Below are positions 36,801 to 45,777 of a stretch of 64,000 bases of DNA, piece by piece; within the stretch, counting starts at the first letter, position 1; every line of letters begins with the position of its first letter. The translations under genes were made by a program, and so were the position numbers. The stretch comes from Calothrix sp. NIES-2100 (GTDB lineage: Bacteria > Cyanobacteriota > Cyanobacteriia > Cyanobacteriales > Nostocaceae). Where the stretch lies: positions 9,642,205 through 9,706,204 of the forward strand of contig NZ_AP018178.1 of NCBI RefSeq assembly GCF_002368195.1, in the 5' to 3' direction. The notes under the pieces are model-generated. The model was not told the DNA's origin. It searched no databases and was given only the letters and a program-made list of their open reading frames with translations.

Positions 36801-37058
36801 TGTTCCTCCGGCGACATCTAGCCATTGCTTACCCAAAGCTTGCACCTGAAAGCACAACATTACACCCATAATTGTTGCAGGTATCCACAAAAATAAACCT
36901 TGCATTCCCAAACCGGAAGTAATAAATGGTGCAGATGTAAACCATGACAGCAAGCCGCATAAAGTAAAGCCAAAAGTTTCAATTGCTGTTAAAGAGCGTG
37001 GTAGCTTTTGTCCTGGATGGTTATTTTTATCAACACCTAAAATAGTCTGCTCTTGCAT
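33849..37058 (-). CDS. Amino-acid permease (APC) - PAS - histidine kinase fusion
   Basis: A 1069-aa membrane sensor. Residues 1-470 are an APC-superfamily permease with about 12 hydrophobic segments (LTAIETFGFTLCGLLSWFT at the start). Two more hydrophobic segments follow, then two PAS domains (about 535-640 and 655-765, each followed by RDIS-type ends). The kinase has the H-box VAGVAHEINNPVNFI near 806, N-box QVFMNIFSNALDAL, and ATP lid FFTTKPVGQGTGLGLSIS. It has no receiver domain, and no response regulator is nearby. A fused permease could sense a transported solute, as proposed for CbrA-like kinases. It lies 32 bases behind the Hstk gene, so they form an operon. Confidence 0.88.
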   Translation of the reverse strand: MQEQTILGVDKNNHPGQKLPRSLTAIETFGFTLCGLLSWFTSAPFITSGLGMQGLFLWIPATIMGVMLCFQVQALGKQWLDVAGGTANYTSRLLKNLPFLGRYAALGYFVAWSSFPINGVILTELIKAQLEPWGIHFPDVVMKIGLTLLLFTVAFSGTRALAILHLCFIIPAVGLVLLFSIQGLIWLAFSPHSMGFFPSSLPTLSVVELPKWFFFVVYAVYSIETGAAFVADSQKPQQTLRLLSVVGYLIPIISLGGSWVMIRLASNPELQGDTFKTFLAASPFWGNSASLIVTLLICSSCLLGAATAVANTPRILYQLAQDGHLSPVFTVVSRQGVLQPALIFTFIFSLFYLLWADLNSLVIVITISYLLCIITFHFGLWLNRGKPGVRWPWFSLAFCLIEVVALLVGGLAWNWRNLVTGLMLPLIVLLADAAIRRIPFPPFHIQWWMQRRQLYSTKIKDFVGFQVGILVCLICSTAMITWIVKEQFEKLPDNADENLLAVLLMILSFMGVAIACWTTLPQIASIAEAREVAESRFITALDTVPDAILVLDENGKITQANLAAEVLLEFHIDQLSGLNLNRFFRDLNDLPAYWESRSEQILHKSESPRTIETTISNRVNRQRQEYIVFLRDISDRKQAEQQLLDIKNLYQQILDAIPDLVLCKGAESRIIYANKAFREYYGMTLEQLRGIIDAPFAKPDYTQQYVKDDAYVFNTGKTLVTEETVIRYDGEERLFNTIKSAIFDAQQQVIQTVGVSRDISESKQAEAALRQQATELEKTLQDLQQAQTQLIQTEKMSSLGQLVAGVAHEINNPVNFIHGNLTHVDNYTQDLLSFIQLYQEIYPETAPEIQDLSAEIDLDFLREDLPKTLTSMKVGTQRIREIVLTLRNFSRLDEAEMKPVNIHEGIDSTLLILQNRLKAKSEHPQIEIIKEYGNLPDVECYAGQLNQVFMNIFSNALDALDNYNSQRTTAEINKNLSQITIRTQVINPHWVGISIQDNGPGMTESVKQKLFDPFFTTKPVGQGTGLGLSISYQIIVDKHQGKMKCISQPGQGAEFWIEIPIKQCGLAHI

Positions 37059-37090
37059 AATTATTTACTGTAGATGAATACTATAAATAC

Positions 37091-40000
37091 TTAAAATTTT
37101 TCTGGCTGAATCGGAATTTTAATCACAAATTCTGCCCCTTCTCCCGGTACTGAAATACAATCTATTTTCCCACCATGCTTATCTACAATAATTTGATAGC
37201 TGATAGATAATCCTAAACCAGTACCTTCACCTACAGGTTTAGTGGTAAAGAAGGGATCAAAGATTCGTTCTTTAATATTTTGCGGGATACCTGTTCCATT
37301 ATCTTTGATAGATATGCAAACCCAATCATTGTTAATAACTTGAGTGCAAATGGTAATTGTGCTACGATAATTTTCTATTTCTGCGATCGCTCGCTGCTGA
37401 TTATGTCTATGCAAAGCATCAATTGCATTATTCAGGATATTGAGAAATACCTGATTTAATTGCGAAGCATAACAGGCGATAGCTGGCAATTTTGCATAGT
37501 CTTTAATTACAGTTATTTCTGGATAATTTGCCTTGGGAATTAAGCTGGGCTGTAAGAGCATTAACGCATTATCTATGCCCTCATGAATATCTACAGATTT
37601 AATATCAGCTTCATCGAGTCGGGAGAAGTTCCGTAATCCCAGCACAATATTACGAATCCGGTTAGCTCCCATCTTCATGGAATCAAGAATTTTCTGTAAA
37701 TCTTCTATTAAGAATTCCCAATCTATATCTTCTTTTGTTTGCTGAATTAAGGGTGTCACCTGAGGATATTCTTGTTGATAAACATCAATCAGGTGCAGCA
37801 TAGATGTAATATAGTTATTAGTAGGTTCAATATTGGCGTAGATAAAATTAATCGGATTATTAATTTCATGAGCAACACCAGCCACTAATTGTCCCAAGCT
37901 AGACATTTTTTCAGACTGTATAAGTTTGGTTTGCGTAACTTTTAGTTCACGTAGCGTTTGCTTCAGCCGCAGATTTTTTGCATTTAATTCCTGGGTTCTT
38001 GTAGCTACTTTTTCTTCTAACTTTGCATAAAGCTGGGCATTTTCTAAAGAGATAGCTGCTTGTGAAGAAAGCAGTTTGAGAATTTGCAACCTATCAGCAG
38101 TAAAAGCATCAACTATGAGACTATTTTCTAAGTAAACAATGCCGATGAGTTTGCCTTGATTAATAATAGGAGTACATAGTATAGATTTTGGTTGATATTT
38201 AATGATATAAGGATCGGCTGCAAAATTTGTCTTCGTACTAGCATCATGGATTAATAAATATTCTTTAGTATGAGACACATAATTAATTAAACTAACTGGA
38301 ACATCCTGAGTATTGTTAATAGAGATAGATAATAATTCGCATGGTTGATGATTGTGCGATTGTGCTACAAGTTGCAAATTGCCATTTTCTTGCAGAATTA
38401 ATGCACCTTTGTTTCCTCCCACATTTTCTAAAATTACTTGCATAAGAATTTGGATTAATTTATCTAACTGAATTTCCGAGCCAATAGCTAGGGATGCTTT
38501 AGTTACAGTTTCTAAATCCAATATTGCTGTCACCCCAGTAGTGCTGGAGTCAACAATTGCTTTAGTAATTAAAGCATTGCTATCACGGCTATTAACACTA
38601 ACTTGTTTGTGATTAATAATTGGTAAAAGTAACTGAGGATAGCATTTTTCCAATTCTTCAACTTTGACATTAGCTCCCCAACGGCTGTAGGAGTAGTAAG
38701 CATCAATTAGATAAGTTTGGGCAATTTTTTCTTTACCGTAAGCCAGATAAAATTTCCCAGCCAGTTCATTAGCTAGCGCTTCTTCGTGCAGATATTGATT
38801 TTCTTTAGCACCTCTAATGGCTTGGTCATAAAGTTCCATAGCCTGCCAATTTTGTCCTAAAATTCGTGCTTTTTCTGCTGCTACTAAATCATATTTATGT
38901 TGACAGTTCATCGGTGCATGAAATGCCCAATCAAACATTTGTTCCTGATTAGCTATAACTTGTTGCAGGTATTGCTCCTGCTCAATCCTAGGCTGGTTAG
39001 GATATTCAGCTAACAGAGCTAGAGAATAGTAAAAATTATGTTGACTGACACTAAATTGTCCAGCTACAGATTCTAAATATTGTTTGCTAATTTCTGCACT
39101 TTCTAAGGCATTGTTTGTTTGGTTAAATAAATAAAATAGTATAGTTTTTGCTAAATATACATAAAAAAGACAATTATAATTTTTCGTCTGGATAAACAAT
39201 GGCAATTTTTCTAATTCATTAAAATATAAACCATTTAGTTGATATTGATTTTCTGTATTTTCTAGCAAATTCCAAATAAATTGGAACCATACTTTCTGCA
39301 TCTCCACAGCCCACTGCTGTTTCAGCTTGTGCATCAAAACACTATATTTTTCTAATTGCTGATAGACAACAGGTAAATTTTCTCCAGCAAACAATAAGTG
39401 TAAGTAATGATTTGTAGAACAATATCCTACATATTCAATATCTCCATTTTCTAAACCAGATTGCACAGCTTCTTCGAGAGGTTCTATGGTACTCCTCAGA
39501 TGTTGTTTCCAAAATCTGATATTTGCATTCCATACTAGAAATAATCTACATTTAAGTTCTTTAGCATTTAACTTATCTAGTAAAATCAACGCAACTTCGC
39601 CATAGCGATATCCAGCATCAATTTCTGAGAACATACTGCATAATAGCAAGCCATACAAAACATATCCGTAAGTAGAAGCTGAAGAATTTCCATACATTAC
39701 AGACAGATGTATAATCGTAAATATAATTGATGGCAGTAATGCTGGATTGGTAAAATAAGCCGCAGAAATCATACTAATTAAGATACGCATCGCTGCAAGT
39801 TTATCGGGAACAGTCATCGTTGGTAAGTTGATTAAATCTTCAACATCCAAATTTTGTGGTGGTGCTGACTCCAGGTTTACTTCCAGTATGTCCAATAATT
39901 TTAATCCTGTATCAATAGCTAATTGCATTTGTATTTGAGCCATATACATCTGCATTTGCGCTTCATAAGCCTTGACTTGATCGAGTAGGCTAGTTGCATT

Positions 40001-42511
40001 TTGCTTAACTATTTCTGCATAAATTGCTGCTTTTTCAAAATTAATATTTAAGTATTCTGCTTCCATTGCTGCTAAATATAAATCCAATGTTAGCTGATAC
40101 TGATGTTGCCAACTTTCTGTTTTCAACAATTGCAAACCCATCTGTAAATATTTAATAGCCGCTTCATAAGCAGTAGCTAATTTAGCTTTGTTACCTGCAA
40201 TCAAGTTGAGTTGAGCTAGTTCGGATTTTTCTGATTTACTAGTAATTAACTCAACGCCAATATTGAGTTGATTGACTATTTCAAATATATTGTCTTCCAA
40301 GTTTTGGGAATTTGGATTTTTTAAAAGAGTCCGCCCAATTTTGAGATGGATAGCTTGGCGATCTGTTGCTGAGATGAGAGAGTAAGCTGCTTGTTGTACG
40401 CGATCGTGGAGGAACTTATAGTTAACTGTCAATTTTTCGCGATCGCGAAATTCTATTTCTGAGTCAACACTGGCTTGAGATTGCTCATCTGTATAAAGTT
40501 TATAAATTTCATCTGTGGGTAAAATTAGCCCTTCTCGTAACAATTTCCACAAATTAGCGCCAATTTCATCAGGGGATTTTTCGGAAATCAGGGATAGGAG
40601 ATTTAAATCAAATGTATTCCCAATACAAGCAGCTATTTTTAAGGTTTCTACAGTTAATCTAGGTAGCTTCTCTAAGCGGCTAACTAAAAGCTGAACAACA
40701 TCATCACTTTGATATAAAGTTTCTGCTTCTTGAATATTGTATTGCCAATATCCGGCTGTAAAATCAAAATAGATTATTTGATTTTCCTGCAAAGATTTTA
40801 ATAATTGATTTATAAAAAAAGGATTACCTTGAGTTTTATTTAATACAAACTTTGTCAAATTTAGAGCCATTGAATCTGGACAGCCTAAAGTATCCTTTAG
40901 CAGATGATTGATGTGAGTTTCATTCAAAGGTGTTAGCGTAATTTGATTGACATTCGCATTAGTTTTAGAAATCGCATCTAAAGTCATAAGTAAAGGATGT
41001 CCAGCGGTAACCTCATTATCTCTATAAGCACCAATCAGCAACAGATATATAGAATCGGTCTCACCCATTAATAATTGAATTAGTTTTAAAGATGCAGAGT
41101 CTGCCCATTGTAAATCATCTAAAAAAATGACTAGTGGATGTTCTTTAGTTGCTACCACTCGAATGAATTTACTAAATAGCAAATTGAAGCGATTTTGTGC
41201 AGCAGTTCCTGTGAGTTCAGGAATTGCTGGTTGTTTACCAACTATCAATTCTAATTCGGGAATAACATCAATTATTACTCCTGCTTGTTCTCCTAAAGCT
41301 GATAAAATATACTTTTTCCACTCTTGTAATTGGGCTGTGCTTTCAGTAAGTAGTTGTTTTATAAGACTGCGGAAAGCTTGTACAAATGCAGAAAAGGGAA
41401 GATTTCGCTGGAATTGCTCAAATTTACCAGAAATAAAATCACCTTTTTGTCTAATAATTGGTTTATGAATTTGATTAACAATTGATGTTTTTCCAATCCC
41501 AGAAAATCCAGCAATTAACATTAATTCTATATTGCCTAAACTGACCCTTTCAAAGGCATTTAATAAAGTGCTAACCTCAGTTTCTCTACCATAAATTTTT
41601 TCAGGAATCAGGAAGCGATCTCTGATATCTTTTTCACCTAATTTAAAGTCTGTAATTTCCCCTTGTTTTAGCAACATCTGTTCACAGATTTCTAAATCAT
41701 GTTTAAGTCCTCTAGCTGTTTGATAACGCTCTTCAGGCGACTTTGCCATTAACTTCAGAACTATATTGGCGAGCATCTGAGGAATATTAACATTAACTAT
41801 TGTTGGATTTATTGGTTCTTGTGCAAGATGGTAATGTACGAATTCAATCGGACTTGTGCTATTAAAAGGTAACTGTCCGGTAAGTAATTCATAAAAAGTC
41901 ACACCAAGAGAGTAAAAGTCTGTGCGGTAGTCGATACCACGATTCATTCTCCCAGTTTGTTCTGGCGATATATAAGCAAGAGTTCCTTCTAAAAGATTGG
42001 GGCTTTTAATCTCAGTATTTTCTTTAGGTAAGATAGAAGAAATACTAAAATCTATGAGCTTAACTTGCTGAGTTTCTGGATTAATTAAAATATTTTCTGG
42101 CTTAATATCTTTGTGAATTATTTTATTTTTATATAGGCATTCTAGAGCAGAGGTAATCGCCAGAGCGATTGATATAAAACCATTTAGATCTAGAGATTGA
42201 GAATTCAAATACTGACTTAGAGAAATACCGCCAAAATCTTCTAAAATCAGAGCATAACTATTGCCGTAAGTTTCTAAACCGTAGCATGTAATAATATTCG
42301 GATAGTTGATATAGCTGGAGATAAAATACTGATTTTTTAATAAAATTAAGTCTCGCAGTTGCGGGTAAGGACTATTGAGGATTTTAATTACTACTGGTGT
42401 TTGAGATTTAATTTTTGTGGCACGATAAACAATACTTCTATTACTAATATGTAGTGTGTCTGTAATTGTATAACCTTGAATAGCGCTGAACTGTGCATGT
42501 ATCTTGCTCAT
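37091..42511 (-). CDS. Hstk-type Ser/Thr kinase - AAA ATPase - GAF - histidine kinase
   Basis: An 1806-aa three-part signalling protein of a kind abundant in Nostoc. It has an N-terminal Ser/Thr kinase (10-275; HKDIKPENILI; metal-binding DFS in place of DFG; APE-like SPEQTGR), then an AAA_16-type predicted ATPase (Walker A AGFSGIGKTS near 335, LVIFLDDLQWAD). A long helical-repeat region follows, then a GAF domain (about 1370-1520) and a histidine kinase (H-box VAGVAHEINNPINFI near 1547; FFTTKPVGEGTGLGLSIS). The histidine-kinase part closely resembles that of the downstream permease fusion. It is the first gene of a two-gene operon. Input and targets are unknown. Confidence 0.92.
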   Translation of the reverse strand: MSKIHAQFSAIQGYTITDTLHISNRSIVYRATKIKSQTPVVIKILNSPYPQLRDLILLKNQYFISSYINYPNIITCYGLETYGNSYALILEDFGGISLSQYLNSQSLDLNGFISIALAITSALECLYKNKIIHKDIKPENILINPETQQVKLIDFSISSILPKENTEIKSPNLLEGTLAYISPEQTGRMNRGIDYRTDFYSLGVTFYELLTGQLPFNSTSPIEFVHYHLAQEPINPTIVNVNIPQMLANIVLKLMAKSPEERYQTARGLKHDLEICEQMLLKQGEITDFKLGEKDIRDRFLIPEKIYGRETEVSTLLNAFERVSLGNIELMLIAGFSGIGKTSIVNQIHKPIIRQKGDFISGKFEQFQRNLPFSAFVQAFRSLIKQLLTESTAQLQEWKKYILSALGEQAGVIIDVIPELELIVGKQPAIPELTGTAAQNRFNLLFSKFIRVVATKEHPLVIFLDDLQWADSASLKLIQLLMGETDSIYLLLIGAYRDNEVTAGHPLLMTLDAISKTNANVNQITLTPLNETHINHLLKDTLGCPDSMALNLTKFVLNKTQGNPFFINQLLKSLQENQIIYFDFTAGYWQYNIQEAETLYQSDDVVQLLVSRLEKLPRLTVETLKIAACIGNTFDLNLLSLISEKSPDEIGANLWKLLREGLILPTDEIYKLYTDEQSQASVDSEIEFRDREKLTVNYKFLHDRVQQAAYSLISATDRQAIHLKIGRTLLKNPNSQNLEDNIFEIVNQLNIGVELITSKSEKSELAQLNLIAGNKAKLATAYEAAIKYLQMGLQLLKTESWQHQYQLTLDLYLAAMEAEYLNINFEKAAIYAEIVKQNATSLLDQVKAYEAQMQMYMAQIQMQLAIDTGLKLLDILEVNLESAPPQNLDVEDLINLPTMTVPDKLAAMRILISMISAAYFTNPALLPSIIFTIIHLSVMYGNSSASTYGYVLYGLLLCSMFSEIDAGYRYGEVALILLDKLNAKELKCRLFLVWNANIRFWKQHLRSTIEPLEEAVQSGLENGDIEYVGYCSTNHYLHLLFAGENLPVVYQQLEKYSVLMHKLKQQWAVEMQKVWFQFIWNLLENTENQYQLNGLYFNELEKLPLFIQTKNYNCLFYVYLAKTILFYLFNQTNNALESAEISKQYLESVAGQFSVSQHNFYYSLALLAEYPNQPRIEQEQYLQQVIANQEQMFDWAFHAPMNCQHKYDLVAAEKARILGQNWQAMELYDQAIRGAKENQYLHEEALANELAGKFYLAYGKEKIAQTYLIDAYYSYSRWGANVKVEELEKCYPQLLLPIINHKQVSVNSRDSNALITKAIVDSSTTGVTAILDLETVTKASLAIGSEIQLDKLIQILMQVILENVGGNKGALILQENGNLQLVAQSHNHQPCELLSISINNTQDVPVSLINYVSHTKEYLLIHDASTKTNFAADPYIIKYQPKSILCTPIINQGKLIGIVYLENSLIVDAFTADRLQILKLLSSQAAISLENAQLYAKLEEKVATRTQELNAKNLRLKQTLRELKVTQTKLIQSEKMSSLGQLVAGVAHEINNPINFIYANIEPTNNYITSMLHLIDVYQQEYPQVTPLIQQTKEDIDWEFLIEDLQKILDSMKMGANRIRNIVLGLRNFSRLDEADIKSVDIHEGIDNALMLLQPSLIPKANYPEITVIKDYAKLPAIACYASQLNQVFLNILNNAIDALHRHNQQRAIAEIENYRSTITICTQVINNDWVCISIKDNGTGIPQNIKERIFDPFFTTKPVGEGTGLGLSISYQIIVDKHGGKIDCISVPGEGAEFVIKIPIQPEKF

Positions 42512-43103
42512 AAGACTACTTGATTAATAAATTTCTGAGGAACTACTTAATATAGTGTTCCCTCAGAATTTCCCAAGTAAACAGTTGTCGTCGCAATTAG
42601 GACATTGTTGCTCTAAATTATCTTCAGCCACCTTGCGACAGCAATCTGCTTGGTTCTATAGCTATTATGCGTTTAAGATACAGACAGTTTTTATGTATCA
42701 AAATAAAGTGATATTAATCACTTTATTGATAAAGAATAACTGAATTAAGGAACTTGCATGAAAATAAAGTACCAGTAAACCGAGTTTCGACTCCGCTCAA
42801 CTCTCGACACCTGAGGGTTGAGCGGAGTCGAAATCCGACTGGTTGGGACACTGTCAATTTTCGGGAACCTCACCACTCAACCGCTCTCTCCCTGTAGTCA
42901 AAAACCTGAAAATGCGTAGCGACTGTCTTTAATTTCAAGTGCGTAAGCTCAGCCCAAGCATCGCCGAGTCCATGCTCACCTAAAATCTTTAGAAGCTATG
43001 CTTATTGTCGCCAGACATCGCGCCTATGTACTTGATCGCGGTGCGACAAAGTTTGAAGTACTCCAACATGATTTGGGAGTACCTCTACATGACTTCGAGG
43101 TAT
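42512..43103. other. Intergenic region with a perfect 17-bp hairpin
   Basis: TTTCGACTCCGCTCAAC (42785-42801) and its exact complement (42817-42833) enclose a 15-base loop, a dispersed repeat type. The part next to 42512 should hold the promoter of the kinase operon. The plus frame at 42998-43201 overlaps the tautomerase gene antisense and looks spurious. Nothing else was seen. Confidence 0.55.
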
Positions 43104-43457
43104 CTAACCAAATGTTGTACCGTTCCAGCCCCACATCGCACCTAGAGAATCTGCAAACTCTATATAAATGCGATTTTTCGGTACACCTAATGCTTGGTTA
43201 ATTTGTTGGCAAAAATCCTGACTCATGGTTTGAGTTTGTTCAGGTTTCATTGTGCCGATACTTTTAATTTCTATATAGCAAACCGGATCTGTAGTACCAG
43301 CAAACGTCATCGGAACTTCCGGTTCAAAAACTGTCATTACATAGGCTTCTGGTTTTCCCAAATGCTTTGCTAATTTAGCTGATAAGCTTTTCAGCATGGA
43401 CTCAACTTCAACTTTTTCCGGAGCAGGTACGGAAGTTTGTACTTTAATTAATGGCAT
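43104..43457 (-). CDS. MIF-like tautomerase
   Basis: A 117-aa protein of the macrophage migration inhibitory factor superfamily. The start at 43457 is set by MPLIKVQTS: after Met removal Pro1 is the catalytic base. Matching family positions include Lys in SAKLAKHLGKPEAYVMTVFE, ASIGSIG-like IKSIGTMKPEQT, and the C-terminal IYIEFADSLGAMWGWNGTTF. Enolase/ketonase tautomerase activity is expected; the natural substrate in cyanobacteria is unknown. The frame is open 7 codons further upstream, but that would bury the proline. Confidence 0.9.
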   Translation of the reverse strand: MPLIKVQTSVPAPEKVEVESMLKSLSAKLAKHLGKPEAYVMTVFEPEVPMTFAGTTDPVCYIEIKSIGTMKPEQTQTMSQDFCQQINQALGVPKNRIYIEFADSLGAMWGWNGTTFG

Positions 43458-43480
43458 AGTAAAAAATTCAAAATTCAATG

Positions 43481-43865
43481 ATGGTCAAGAGTCAATAGTC
43501 AAGAGTCAATAGTCAACAGTCAACAGTCAACAGTATTTAAAATTGCCACTATTTTAAGTTGGCAATGACCTTATTTAGTTTACCGAAGCGCAGCGGCGCA
43601 AGGTAGTAGGGGAGATGAGGGGGACAAGGAAGACGAGGAGGACAAGGAGAGAAGTCTGAGCGCCGGCGTCCGGCGTTAGCGCAGCGGTAGCGAGGTACGA
43701 GCGTCTGGCTTCTCCTAACGGAGACGCTGCGCGAACGCCAACGTCTTCTCCCAAGGGGAGACGCTGCGCGAACGACGAACAGAACTTCGGAGGGACAAGG
43801 AAGCAGAGAGAGATATGGGGAGTGTGGGGAGTTTTCTTACCCATGCCCCATGCTCCATGCCCAAT
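43481..43865. repeat. Cluster of tandem and nested palindromic repeats
   Basis: GTCAAGA/GTCAATA/GTCAACA heptamers occupy 43487-43532. At 43610-43800 the GAGCGCCGGCGTCCGGCG ... CAGAACTTCGGAGGG block, seen intact at 3900-3935, is interrupted by about 105 bases of another repeat with two GGAGACGCTGCGCGAACG units. ATGCCCCATGCTCCATGCCC units end the cluster. Confidence 0.7.
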
Positions 43866-43867
43866 GA

Positions 43868-44650
43868 CTAATGACTAGATCGAAATAGATGATGATGTTC
43901 GGGATGATATAAACGCGATCGCCCTGTTGCTGGCGAAAGTGCTGGACTGATAATGTAAAGTGTGGTGCGAATTAGCTGTTCTTTGTGGGTACAATCAGCC
44001 ATCTCCTTGAGGGGAACAACTCGAATTTTTTCATCAGGCCAGCCTACACGGAAACAAATCGCTACTTGGGTTTCGGCTGGATAATGTTCTAGTAACTTGG
44101 CTTGAGCATCTTCCACATGACGCGCACTTAGATATAAGCAAAGGCTAGCCTGATGTGCTGCGAGTGTGGCTAGTTCTTCAGTTGCAGGAACTTCAGTACG
44201 TCCACTGATACGGGTCAGAATAATAGTTTGCACTAAACCCGGTACAGTTAATTCTACTTGCAATTTAGCAGCTGCGGCTTGAAAGGCGCTGATACCTGGG
44301 ATCACTTCAAAAGGGATATTTGCCTCTGATAGCAGGTACATTTGCTCATGGATAGCGCTGTAGAGGCTAGGATCACCTGAATGGAGACGAACGACAGATT
44401 TGTGCGATCGCACTCGTTCTGTCATCAGCGGTACAATCTCTTCTAAAGTTTTATTCGCCGTCCGAATAATTTCCGCATCTGCGCGACAAAGATCTAAAAT
44501 CTGGGCGGGTATGAGAGAGTCAGCAAATAAAATCACATCCGCGACAGCCAGTAGTTTTTGCGCTTTTACCGTTAATAAATCAGGATCTCCCGGACCCGCT
44601 CCCACAATGTAAACCCTAGGTTCTACGGATGGAAGGTTTTTGGAAAACAT
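43868..44650 (-). CDS. cobM: Precorrin-4 C11-methyltransferase
   Basis: A SAM-dependent methyltransferase of corrin ring synthesis on the vitamin B12 pathway. The family motif VYIVGAGPGDPDLLTVKAQ opens the protein. LHSGDPSLYSAIHEQM, PGISAFQAAAAKL and the C-terminal RTTLYIISPAL blocks match CobM/CbiF. Length 260 aa is normal. No other cob genes are adjacent. An odd-centred palindrome TGATAA-A-TTATCA lies 59-71 bases before the start and could be a regulator site. No cobalamin riboswitch pattern was recognised. Confidence 0.94.
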   Translation of the reverse strand: MFSKNLPSVEPRVYIVGAGPGDPDLLTVKAQKLLAVADVILFADSLIPAQILDLCRADAEIIRTANKTLEEIVPLMTERVRSHKSVVRLHSGDPSLYSAIHEQMYLLSEANIPFEVIPGISAFQAAAAKLQVELTVPGLVQTIILTRISGRTEVPATEELATLAAHQASLCLYLSARHVEDAQAKLLEHYPAETQVAICFRVGWPDEKIRVVPLKEMADCTHKEQLIRTTLYIISPALSPATGRSRLYHPEHHHLFRSSH

Positions 44651-44689
44651 ATTTTACCAGTAATTTTACTCATGAAAACATCTACTTCA

Positions 44690-44818
44690 ATTCTTCAAAA
44701 AAAGTTTTTGATAAATTATCAGTGACTTTCCGGATAGTTTCTCTTTGGCCAGTAGAGAGTAATGGTAGATGCACCCTGGTTAAGCCCTGGAGAACCCTCT
44801 GGGGCATTTTTTATTTTT
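44690..44818 (+). ncRNA. Candidate intergenic small RNA ending in a terminator
   Basis: Between two minus-strand genes lies a plus-strand bulged hairpin (44769-44807; ATGC.CCC pairs with GGGGCAT, inner GGTT with AACC) followed by TTTTTTATTTTT, a canonical intrinsic terminator. No plus-strand gene precedes it, and TCTCT/AGAGA could form a second small hairpin at 44749-44760. The 5' end is not defined. Confidence 0.4.
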
Positions 44819-44901
44819 AGTCATTTGTCATTTGTCATTGGTCATTTGTTATAAATCCTTTCTCCCCACACTCCCTCATCCCCCTCATACCCCTCATCTC
44901 C

Positions 44902-45777
44902 TCATTCCCCGATCGCTCCGTTACTCCTAGGGGGAGAAACCACATCTGGTAAAGGGCGTTTAGCTAAGTAAAGCCAAGCTAATCCAGCTAATCCTAAAGA
45001 AATCCCGATTAAACTCACGACTTGAGCCATCCTCAGGGGGCCTAGCATCAAGCTATCAGTACGCAAACCTTCAATCCACAAGCGTCCGAAGCTGTAAGCT
45101 GGCAAGTAAGTGAGAAACAGCGTACCTATCTTTAAGCGCGGTTTTCCTTGTAAACTGCGAATAAACAACGTTATCAGCAGGGCAAACACCATTAAATCCC
45201 ACAAAGATTCATAGAGGAAAGTGGGATGGAAGTATTCATTATTGATAAAATCTGGGGGACGGCGATCCGGTGGGATATACAATTTCCAAGGTAAATTGGT
45301 GGGATCGCCAAACGCTTCCGAGTTGAAGAAATTTCCCCAACGTCCAATCGCTTGCCCTAAAATCAGCGAAGGCGCTACTAAATCTGCCAGTTGCCAAAAA
45401 GAAATTTGCTTGAGTTTGGCAAAGATTAATGCTGCTACCAAGCCACCCAAAATCGCTCCATGAATCGCAATCCCCCCTTGCCAAATAGCGATAATTCGCT
45501 CCGGGTGCTGGGCATATTCTGGCCATTGAAACAAAACGTAATATAACCTGGCTGCGGGAATTGCCCCAATCACCAGCCAAATTGACAAATCACTAAGTAA
45601 CTCTGGGTTAACGTTACGGCGCTTTGCCAAGTACTGGGAAAGGCTGACACCAATTAACACCGCTGTGGCGATTAATAAGCCATACCAGCGAATAGTTATT
45701 GGCCCGATTCTCCAGAGAATTGGGCCAGGAGAAGTAAATTGAAATGCCAAAGGCAAAGTGGAAAGATCCAGTGCCAT
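44902..45777 (-). CDS. lgt: Prolipoprotein diacylglyceryl transferase
   Basis: An integral membrane enzyme that moves diacylglycerol from phosphatidylglycerol to the lipobox cysteine of prolipoproteins. The Lgt signature LGQAIGRWGNFFNSEAFG is at about residues 137-154. The N-terminal IRWYGLLIATAVLIG, HGAILGG and FLYESLWDL (catalytic-site region) are also present, with about seven hydrophobic segments. At 291 aa it is normal. Transcribed alone; a repeat-filled gap separates it from cobM. Confidence 0.95.
   Translation of the reverse strand: MALDLSTLPLAFQFTSPGPILWRIGPITIRWYGLLIATAVLIGVSLSQYLAKRRNVNPELLSDLSIWLVIGAIPAARLYYVLFQWPEYAQHPERIIAIWQGGIAIHGAILGGLVAALIFAKLKQISFWQLADLVAPSLILGQAIGRWGNFFNSEAFGDPTNLPWKLYIPPDRRPPDFINNEYFHPTFLYESLWDLMVFALLITLFIRSLQGKPRLKIGTLFLTYLPAYSFGRLWIEGLRTDSLMLGPLRMAQVVSLIGISLGLAGLAWLYLAKRPLPDVVSPPRSNGAIGE

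Noticed and set aside
42998..43201. Plus-strand 67-codon frame
   Set aside because: Half of it is antisense to the MIF-like gene and no family is recognised.
44650..44900. Cobalamin riboswitch upstream of cobM
   Set aside because: No B12-box-like sequence in the minus-strand leader; the structured element there points the other way.
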